The notes under the pieces are model-generated. The model ran no database searches. It was not told where the DNA came from and saw nothing but the letters and a program-made list of their open reading frames with translations. From the NCBI GenBank assembly GCA_030607635.1, contig JAUWJP010000021.1, positions 1-12,435 on the forward strand: DNA of 12,435 bases, given 5' to 3'. Source of the stretch: Candidatus Aminicenantota bacterium (GTDB lineage Bacteria > Acidobacteriota > Aminicenantia > Aminicenantales > Aminicenantaceae). The translations under genes were made by a program, and so were the position numbers. Of this stretch, positions 7,345 through 12,435 are shown in pieces; the first letter of the stretch is position 1; each line of letters begins with the position of its first letter.

Positions 7345-7363
7345 ACATGTTATTAATATTTTG

Positions 7364-7392
7364 TTGTTTAGATGCGATGAAGATATTATAAT
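7364..7392 (+). promoter_or_regulatory. Promoter of the transketolase gene
   Basis: TTGTTT (7364-7369) and a perfect TATAAT (7387-7392) are separated by exactly 17 bases, directly after the two terminator hairpins. Transcription from about 7399 would give a leader of roughly 128 bases before ATG 7527. I see no riboswitch fold in that leader; its only notable feature is the ribosome-binding-site region described separately. Confidence 0.6.
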
Positions 7393-7508
7393 AGTCCATT
7401 CTTTGGAACAGGAAACAATCAGAAAAATGCTTCTTTGAAAAAAATTTTGCAGAAAATTCCATACCTTAAGACTAGAAAATTGAAAGAGCGCCTTTAAAAG
7501 AATCCAAA

Positions 7509-7526
7509 AAGGAGGGATATATCCTT
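7509..7526 (+). promoter_or_regulatory. Ribosome-binding site of transketolase, able to form a small hairpin
   Basis: AAGGAGGG at 7509-7516 is a strong Shine-Dalgarno sequence 10 bases before the ATG. Its first bases AAGGA (7509-7513) are complementary to TCCTT (7522-7526) next to the start codon, so a 5-bp stem with an 8-base loop could partly mask the site. The 12-base string AAGGAGGGATAT also precedes the VPS10-like gene at 11661-11672, where the complementary TCCTT is absent. Confidence 0.45.
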
Positions 7527-9356
7527 ATGGATAAAAGAGAAATTCTGGAAAAGATAGCCACAAGATTACGGATTCATTCGGTAAAGATGACCACAAAGGC
7601 TGGGTCAGGTCACCCGACGACCTGTCTATCCATGGCCGATTTGTTGGCTTGCTTATTCTTTGATGAAATGAAGTATGATCCTAAAGATCCAGATAATTGG
7701 GCAAACGACGAACTTGTTCTTTCAAAAGGCCATGCTGCTCCTATCTTATGGGCGGCTTATGCAGAAGCAGGGATCATACCTGAAAAGAGCCTGATGAATT
7801 TAAGAAAGATAACAAGCGTCCTCGAGGGGCATCCCACGCCGAGGATGAAATGGATAAAATCGGCAACCGGCTCCCTTGGACAAGGACTTTCAGTCGGAGT
7901 TGGAATGGCCCTTGTCATGAAGCTGGGAAAATCGCCAGGAAGAGTTTATGTTTTTTCGGGCGATGCTGAATGCGCAGAAGGTTCGGTGTGGGAGGCTGTT
8001 AACATGGCTTTCCTTCACAACCTCCGTAACCTTTGTATGATTGTGGATATTAACAGATTAGGCCAGTCAGGAGAAACAATGCACGGGCACGATATCAAAG
8101 CGTATGAGAAAAAATTTAAGGCCTTTGGTTGGGATGTGATTGCTGTTGACGGGCATAAGATCGATGAAATTTTAAAGGCTCTTAAGAACGCAAAAGAAAA
8201 TGTGATGCCCACCGTGATATTGGCCAAGACGATTAAAGGCAAAGGAATTTCTTTTATTGAAAATAAGAACGGCTGGCATGGGAAGCCCCTAATGGGAGAA
8301 GACTCGAAAAGAGCTCTTGAGGAGTTGGGTCCCGTGCCTTCGATCGATGCCAAAAAATACATTCGTAAGCCGAAAAAAACGCAAAACCATCAAGCCACTA
8401 AAAGATATAATTTCAAAAGGACTGTTTACAAGGACGAAACTGCCACCAGACGTGCTTATGGTAATGCTCTTTTAAATCTCGGCAAAATAAACGAGACTGT
8501 TGTGGCCCTTGATGGAGATGTGAAAAATTCCACTTATGCTGAAGATTTTTTTGAATCTTTTCCCAAAAGATCATTCCAGTCATACATTGCCGAGCAAAAC
8601 ATGGTCGGCATGAGCATCGGCATGTCTGCAAAGGGCTATCTTCCTTTCCTAGCTACTTTTTCAGCATTCCTAACCAGAGCCCATGACCAGATAAGGATGT
8701 CTGCCTATTCCTTTTCAAATATTAAGATTGCTGGCTCCCATTCTGGGGTAAGCATTGGAGCGGACGGGCCTTCACAGATGGGGTTGGAGGATTTGAGCAT
8801 CTTCAGACCAATTCCGGGCTGTGCTGTGCTTTATCCCTGCGATGCTTATTCAACAGAGGCTTGTGTTGAATCTATGGCCAAACATAAAGGTCTTGCCTAT
8901 ATAAGAACTACCCGTCCCGCCACCCCTCTCATCTATGGCAAGGATGAAAAATTTCCTATAGGAGGTTCAAAAGTCCTCAGAAAAAGCCAAAGTGATGTAG
9001 CAATGGTCATCGGGGCAGGACTAACAGTGCACGAAGCATTGAAGGCTTATGACGAGCTACAGGGTGAGAGAATTTCAGTCCGCATTATTGATGCTTATTC
9101 AGTTGAGCCGATAGATAAAGATAATCTTTTAAAAGAAGTCGAAAAAGCAGGAAAAAAAGTTGTCGTCGTCGAGGATCATTTTCAAAATGGTGGCCTGGGA
9201 GATGCCGTAGCCCAAGCATTAAGCGGGAAAGCAGAGATCATTCATCTTGCGGTGAAAGATCTGCCGCGTTCTGGCAAACCCGAGGAATTGTTGGATAAAT
9301 ACGGAATAGATGCCAACCATATAAAAAGAGCCGTAAAAGAACTGATCAACCGCTAA
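7527..9356 (+). CDS. tkt: Transketolase (single-chain, short animal-like type)
   Basis: A 609-residue thiamine-diphosphate enzyme that moves two-carbon ketol units between sugar phosphates in the non-oxidative pentose phosphate pathway, in the cytoplasm. All three domains are present. The N-terminal cofactor domain has GHP (H29), SKGHAAPILW (H69), GHPTP (H102) and the Mg/ThDP motif GDAECAEG...VDINRLGQS (D146, N176). The pyrimidine domain (about 304-465) has catalytic E356 in YIAEQNM and SHSGVSIGADGPSQMGLEDL. The C-terminal domain is about 485-605. Length, the VDINRLGQS stretch and the GVSIG.DGPSQM motif are closer to animal TKT (about 620 aa) than to E. coli TktA (about 660 aa); this form also occurs in several bacterial phyla. 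Many bacteria carry such enzymes as split halves, but here the two are fused. GDG of most family members is GDA. It has its own promoter and no pathway neighbours, so it is probably monocistronic. Confidence 0.96.
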   Translation: MDKREILEKIATRLRIHSVKMTTKAGSGHPTTCLSMADLLACLFFDEMKYDPKDPDNWANDELVLSKGHAAPILWAAYAEAGIIPEKSLMNLRKITSVLEGHPTPRMKWIKSATGSLGQGLSVGVGMALVMKLGKSPGRVYVFSGDAECAEGSVWEAVNMAFLHNLRNLCMIVDINRLGQSGETMHGHDIKAYEKKFKAFGWDVIAVDGHKIDEILKALKNAKENVMPTVILAKTIKGKGISFIENKNGWHGKPLMGEDSKRALEELGPVPSIDAKKYIRKPKKTQNHQATKRYNFKRTVYKDETATRRAYGNALLNLGKINETVVALDGDVKNSTYAEDFFESFPKRSFQSYIAEQNMVGMSIGMSAKGYLPFLATFSAFLTRAHDQIRMSAYSFSNIKIAGSHSGVSIGADGPSQMGLEDLSIFRPIPGCAVLYPCDAYSTEACVESMAKHKGLAYIRTTRPATPLIYGKDEKFPIGGSKVLRKSQSDVAMVIGAGLTVHEALKAYDELQGERISVRIIDAYSVEPIDKDNLLKEVEKAGKKVVVVEDHFQNGGLGDAVAQALSGKAEIIHLAVKDLPRSGKPEELLDKYGIDANHIKRAVKELINR

Positions 9357-9459
9357 CATAGCTTTCAAAATAGCTGAATTAGTAAAAAAATGCCTTTCGG
9401 ATTTAAGTACCTCCGCACTCCCTATTTTGTTTTATCCCAAAGATGAGAGATTATAAAAG

Positions 9460-10263
9460 ATGAGAAATTTCAAGAAAAATTTCTCAAAACTATCCTTTGC
9501 TCTTATCTTTTTTCTTGCAACCTTCGGCTTTTTTTCGAAAAGGCTCTTCCAGCATGAACAGGGGAAAGACTCTTCTTTTCCAGAAAGCGGCCTTGTTACC
9601 GCTGTCTACGATGGGGATACGATAAAGGTCAAATTCAAGAATGAGAAAGAAAGAAAGGTCAGATTGATCGGTATAGATACGCCTGAAATAGGAGATTCGA
9701 GAGAAGAGGCGAAATTTCGGGCACATATGGCAAGAAGATTTGCTTTCTTTTATCTTTACCGAAAAACGGTAAAGCTATCTTATGATTGGGAAATCGAAGA
9801 CAAGTATGACAGACTCCTAGCTTATGTCTGGACGGAAAAACAAGGGCTCTTCAATAAGTTTATCCTCAGCGAAGGTTTTGCCGCAGTTTTTTTGAAATTC
9901 CCTTTTAAATACAGGGAAGAATTTATTGAGGCAGAAAGAGAAGCCCGGGAGCTTGAAAAGGGATTTTGGAAAAAAGGCCCCTATCCCTCTATTTCAGAGC
10001 AAGACACAAGGGCTTATTTGGGTAAACTTCTCTCTGTTAAATACACGTGCTCCAGGGTACAAACTAAAGGAAAATTTGTCTTTCTTTATTCTTCCGGAGA
10101 AGAATTTTCAACCCTTGTACCACGTGAAAGTATCTCTTTTTTTCCTGAACTTAAGTCCTTTGAGGGGAAGGCATTGACTGTAACTGGTTTCTTGGAAGAG
10201 TATAAACAGAAACCTCAGATTGTCGCTTTTTTTCCCAGACAGATTAAAATAGAGAAACAATAA
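9460..10263 (+). CDS. Exported or membrane-anchored thermonuclease (SNase-like) with C-terminal OB-fold domain
   Basis: A 267-residue protein. Residues 10-27 form a hydrophobic N-terminal segment after a basic start (MRNFKKNFSK), acting as a signal peptide or anchor. The staphylococcal-nuclease domain covers about 43-172, with all catalytic positions: D53 in VYDGDTIKV (SNase D21), R68 in KVRLIG (R35), D73 and E76 in GIDTPE (D40, E43), and R118 in YDRLLAYVW (R87). A Ca2+-dependent nuclease cutting DNA or RNA outside the cytoplasm is the likely activity. Residues about 183-264 look like a second OB-fold of the nucleic-acid-binding type (YLGKLLSVKYTCSRVQTKGK; KALTVTGFLEEYKQKPQIV). The start is forced: an in-frame TAA at 9454-9456 lies just upstream and the next ATG is within the catalytic domain. 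The ribosome-binding site is weak (GAGAG). The antiporter gene begins one base after its stop. Confidence 0.88.
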   Translation: MRNFKKNFSKLSFALIFFLATFGFFSKRLFQHEQGKDSSFPESGLVTAVYDGDTIKVKFKNEKERKVRLIGIDTPEIGDSREEAKFRAHMARRFAFFYLYRKTVKLSYDWEIEDKYDRLLAYVWTEKQGLFNKFILSEGFAAVFLKFPFKYREEFIEAEREARELEKGFWKKGPYPSISEQDTRAYLGKLLSVKYTCSRVQTKGKFVFLYSSGEEFSTLVPRESISFFPELKSFEGKALTVTGFLEEYKQKPQIVAFFPRQIKIEKQ

Positions 10264-10264
10264 A

Positions 10265-11446
10265 ATGGAAGACGGAAATCTCCTTTTTTACTTTTTTATT
10301 ATTTTCTTTTCGGCCAAAATCATGGGCGAAATCTGCGTCAGGCTAAAGATGCCAGCCATCATAGGGGAGTTGATGGCCGGTGTTCTTTTGGGAAATTATG
10401 TCCTGGGGATAATCGATCATACAAACCACGTCTTGATGTCTATTGCTGAGATAGGAGTTATTTTCCTCATGTTTCATGTGGGGCTGGAAATACGGGTAAA
10501 GGATCTTTTTGCTGTCGGCAGAACCGCCGTTTTAGTCGGAATCCTTGGAGTGCTGTTTCCTCTGGTTTTGGGGTTCGGGAGCATGTTTTTCCTTGGCTAC
10601 GAATTTGTCGAAAGCCTGTTCGTTGCCACAGCCATCCTGGCTACCAGTGTAGGAATTTCAGTCAAGGTCTTACAGGACTTAGGATTGATCAAGCATAAAG
10701 TGGCCTACATCGTCATAGGAGCAGCTGTGTTAGATGATATATTTGCCTTAATTGTCCTTGCCTTAGTCAAGGGCTTGGCAAGAGGGGAGTTTCATGCTGT
10801 AGAGTTTTTCATCTTAGTGATCGAAGCCCTGGCTTTTGTCGGCTTTCTCACAATGTGGGGCCCAAGATTGGCCGGTAGAACGCGTCGCTGGATCGAGAGA
10901 TTAAACATTCCTGAAGGTCCTTTTGTTTTATCTGTTATTCTCTGTTTGGGCCTAGCTTACCTTGCTGATATGATAGGCCTGGCAGCAATTATCGGAGCTT
11001 TCATGGCAGGAATAGTGATCGATGAGTTGGCCGGAGTCTACGACTTGGAAAATAAAGTTAAGTATGTCAATGAGTTCCTTCTTCCTTTCTTTTTTGTAAT
11101 GATGGGGGCCCATCTTGACCCCGGTGCATTCTTAAAGCCAAATTTGCTTTTTTTGACTCTGCTGGTAACCGCAGTCGCTGTATTAAGCAAAATGGCCGGT
11201 TGTGCGCTGGCGTGCTGGAAAGAGAATTGGAAAACCAGAATTCAGATAGGAGTTTGTATGGTTCCCAGAGGGGAGGTTGGAATTATTATCGGAATGGTTG
11301 GACTTTCCCTTCACACTATAACAAAAGATATGTATACGGTTGTCCTGGGAATGTCCCTTCTGACAACACTCATAACCCCGCCGCTTATCCTTCTTTCTTT
11401 TAAAAAGAAACTACGCAAAACTTCAACATCCAGCAAAAACGATTAA
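10265..11446 (+). CDS. CPA2-family Na+/H+ antiporter (NapA/KefB-like membrane domain)
   Basis: A 393-residue integral membrane protein consisting of the Na_H_Exchanger domain alone, with about 12-13 hydrophobic segments. It exchanges Na+ (or K+) for protons across the cytoplasmic membrane. Diagnostic features are ATSVGISVKVLQDLG (127-140), the ion-binding pair D157-D158 in GAAVLDDIFALI, typical of electrogenic NapA-type antiporters, K309 in the SKMAG segment, and MVPRGEVGIIIG (332-343) with R335 and E337. There is no TrkA-N/RCK regulatory domain, and a basic tail ends in KKKLRKTSTSSKND. The ATG is one base after the nuclease TAA and no good Shine-Dalgarno is visible, suggesting translational coupling with that gene. 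A hairpin plus T-run at 11463-11490 follows its stop. Confidence 0.9.
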   Translation: MEDGNLLFYFFIIFFSAKIMGEICVRLKMPAIIGELMAGVLLGNYVLGIIDHTNHVLMSIAEIGVIFLMFHVGLEIRVKDLFAVGRTAVLVGILGVLFPLVLGFGSMFFLGYEFVESLFVATAILATSVGISVKVLQDLGLIKHKVAYIVIGAAVLDDIFALIVLALVKGLARGEFHAVEFFILVIEALAFVGFLTMWGPRLAGRTRRWIERLNIPEGPFVLSVILCLGLAYLADMIGLAAIIGAFMAGIVIDELAGVYDLENKVKYVNEFLLPFFFVMMGAHLDPGAFLKPNLLFLTLLVTAVAVLSKMAGCALACWKENWKTRIQIGVCMVPRGEVGIIIGMVGLSLHTITKDMYTVVLGMSLLTTLITPPLILLSFKKKLRKTSTSSKND

Positions 11447-11457
11447 GTTGTTATTGA

Positions 11458-11570
11458 TGTAGGGATTTAATTCATTAAATCCACATTTTTATTATTAACG
11501 GAAGGGTTTGATTCATCAAACCTGCCTCTTTGATTGTACAAATCATTTACCTACACCTGATAAATCAGGT
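11458..11570 (+). repeat. Second block of hairpin repeats (units C, D, G) after the antiporter gene
   Basis: Unit C (11458-11500) has perfect arms GGATTTAAT and ATTAAATCC with loop TC, flanked 3' by ACATTTTTATTATT. Unit D (11501-11527) has arms GGTTTGAT (11505-11512) and ATCAAACC (11515-11522), followed by TGCC as in unit E. Unit G is ACCTGAT-AA-ATCAGGT at 11555-11570. The block from 11458 to 11555 is bounded by TGTAGG and its reverse complement CCTACA. The units clearly belong with those at 7155-7313. Confidence 0.65.
11463..11490 (+). terminator. Terminator of the nuclease-antiporter operon (repeat unit C)
   Basis: A 9-bp perfect AT-rich stem (11463-11471 with 11474-11482) is followed by ACATTTTT, 16 bases after the antiporter stop codon. 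Its position and T-run match unit B behind the DUF5916 gene. The stem is weaker than unit B because G-C pairs are replaced by A-T pairs. Confidence 0.55.
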
Positions 11571-11589
11571 TCCTGGGGATAATTTTGGT

Positions 11590-11618
11590 TTGACAGGAAA
11601 TTTCACTTGGTTTATAAA
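11590..11618 (+). promoter_or_regulatory. Strong sigma70-type promoter of the VPS10-like gene
   Basis: A consensus TTGACA (11590-11595) and TATAAA (11613-11618) are separated by the optimal 17 bases, with transcription expected near 11625. This is the best-matching promoter in the window. Confidence 0.75.
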
Positions 11619-11645
11619 TCCCTATATCTGAATTAAATTAGGGAT
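11618..11645. promoter_or_regulatory. Inverted repeat over the predicted transcription start
   Basis: ATCCCTA (11618-11624) and TAGGGAT (11639-11645) are exact inverted repeats 14 bases apart. The first arm overlaps the last base of the -10 box and the expected start point, so a bound repressor would block initiation. The arms could alternatively form a hairpin at the mRNA 5' end. No regulator is known for it. Confidence 0.35.
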
Positions 11646-11678
11646 ATGAGAAATGTTTCAAAGGAGGGATATTTACTC

Positions 11679-12435
11679 ATGAAAAAAATTAGAATATTAT
11701 TGGCTATTTTTTCCGTCTTCTTTTTTATATGCAGTATCTTGAGTTCCCCTGCGTGGAATGCTCCTCAAAGATCAGAAAAGATCAGTCGTTATGATCCGAG
11801 TCTTTATAAAGAAATGAAGTGGCGTTGTATCGGACCCTATCGAGGTGGTCGTGTGACAGCCGTAGCTGGTATTTCCAGCCAGCCTTATACTTATTATTTT
11901 GGAGCAACCGGTGGAGGTGTCTGGAAAACAGAAGATGGAGGAATAAATTGGAAACCTGTCTCTGATGGCTTCTTCAAGACCGGTTCAGTGGGAGCCATTG
12001 CTGTTTCAGAGTGGGATTCGAATATAGTCTATGTAGGCATGGGCGAGGTGCCAATGCGTGGTAATGTTTCCCATGGTGACGGTGTGTATAAATCCAATGA
12101 TGCAGGAAAGACATGGAAGCAAGTCGGCTTGAGTGATACCAACCAGATCTCAAGGATACGCATCCATCCTCAAAATCCTGACATTGTTTATGTTGCGGCT
12201 CTCGGTCATATCTATGGTCCCAATCAGGAAAGAGGGGTATTCCGCACCAAAGATGGCGGCAAGACCTGGGAGAAAGTTCTCTTCAGGGATAACAAGACCG
12301 GTGCGGTTGATCTGGTCTTTGATCCCTCAAATCCGAGGATAATGTATGCTGCCCTTTGGGAATTTTTCCGTACTCCTTATAGTCTTTCTAGCGGAGGGCC
12401 GGGATGCGGCCTCTTCAAATCGACAGATGGAGGGG
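11679..12435 (+). CDS. Exported BNR-repeat VPS10/sortilin-like protein ('glycosyl hydrolase' type), N-terminal part
   Basis: The gene runs off the window; 252 codons are visible and the family is usually around 1000 residues. A signal peptide occupies about 1-27 (MKKIRILLAIFSVFFFICSI, then LSSPAWNA). It is followed by the family's opening motif, MKWRCIGPYRGGRVTAVAG (46-64), and repeated BNR/Asp-box blades: TEDGGINW (84-91), SNDAGKTW (139-146), TKDGGKTW (190-197) and STDGG at the edge. Each is preceded by a VYVG or VYVAA strand, about 50-55 residues apart, which predicts a beta-propeller. Such proteins are annotated as sortilin or glycosyl-hydrolase-like, but a catalytic activity is unproven. 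AAGGAGGG (11661-11668) supports ATG 11679; an in-frame ATG at 11646 lies upstream of that site and lacks its own. It has its own strong promoter. Confidence 0.88.
   Translation, partial: MKKIRILLAIFSVFFFICSILSSPAWNAPQRSEKISRYDPSLYKEMKWRCIGPYRGGRVTAVAGISSQPYTYYFGATGGGVWKTEDGGINWKPVSDGFFKTGSVGAIAVSEWDSNIVYVGMGEVPMRGNVSHGDGVYKSNDAGKTWKQVGLSDTNQISRIRIHPQNPDIVYVAALGHIYGPNQERGVFRTKDGGKTWEKVLFRDNKTGAVDLVFDPSNPRIMYAALWEFFRTPYSLSSGGPGCGLFKSTDGG

Noticed and set aside
7399..7526. Riboswitch in the long transketolase leader
   Set aside because: The leader is A-rich and I could find no conserved riboswitch core or multi-stem fold; only the small stem at the ribosome-binding site is visible.
8015..8362. 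A 115-codon open frame on the - strand inside transketolase
   Set aside because: The + strand encodes conserved transketolase sequence throughout; the antisense frame shows no domain or start signal.
9357..9459. Terminator between transketolase and the nuclease gene
   Set aside because: Only a 4-bp AGCT/AGCT match and an unpaired A-run are present, too little for a terminator call.
12133..12342. A 69-codon open frame on the + strand
   Set aside because: It lies in another frame inside the BNR-repeat gene, whose own frame encodes a clear signal peptide and Asp-box motifs; the short frame has no ribosome-binding site or recognisable product.

Overview
The window looks like chromosomal DNA of an AT-leaning Gram-negative bacterium. 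An Oar-like TonB-dependent receptor, a CBM9-like/DUF5916 outer-membrane barrel protein, a sortilin/VPS10-type BNR-repeat protein and secreted beta-lactamase-fold hydrolases together are typical of Acidobacteriota/Aminicenantota-type genomes. That assignment is inferred from gene content only; there is no marker gene here. All protein genes and the single tRNA lie on the + strand.

Layout: (1) 1-1389, the C-terminal part of a TonB-dependent receptor whose start lies outside the window, closed by a perfect 15-bp hairpin. (2) 1669-3348 and 3482-4516, two secreted serine hydrolases of the penicillin-binding/beta-lactamase fold, one class C-like and one class A-like, the second lacking the deacylation glutamate of true class A beta-lactamases. 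(3) 4517-5051, a gene-poor spacer with a cluster of TTTATAACT half-sites and tRNA-Arg(CCG). (4) 5052-7130, the DUF5916 outer-membrane protein. (5) 7131-7526, an intergenic block of hairpin repeats and terminators and the promoter of the next gene. (6) 7527-9356, a full-length single-chain transketolase of the short, animal-like type. (7) 9460-10263 and 10265-11446, an exported thermonuclease/OB-fold protein with a CPA2-type Na+/H+ antiporter one base behind it. (8) 11447-11678, a second block of the same hairpin repeats plus a strong sigma70-type promoter. (9) 11679-12435, the first 252 codons of a BNR-repeat, VPS10/sortilin-like exported protein that runs off the end.

Functionally this is mostly a cell-envelope and secretion neighbourhood (outer-membrane transport, periplasmic or surface hydrolases, secreted nuclease, ion antiport) with one central-carbon enzyme. 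Most genes seem to be separate transcription units, with their own promoters or separated by terminator hairpins; only the nuclease/antiporter pair looks translationally coupled. I see no CRISPR array, transposase, phage gene or defence system. The least explained signals are non-coding: a family of hairpin repeats with compensatory stem changes in two spacers, and the palindromic half-site cluster upstream of the tRNA.
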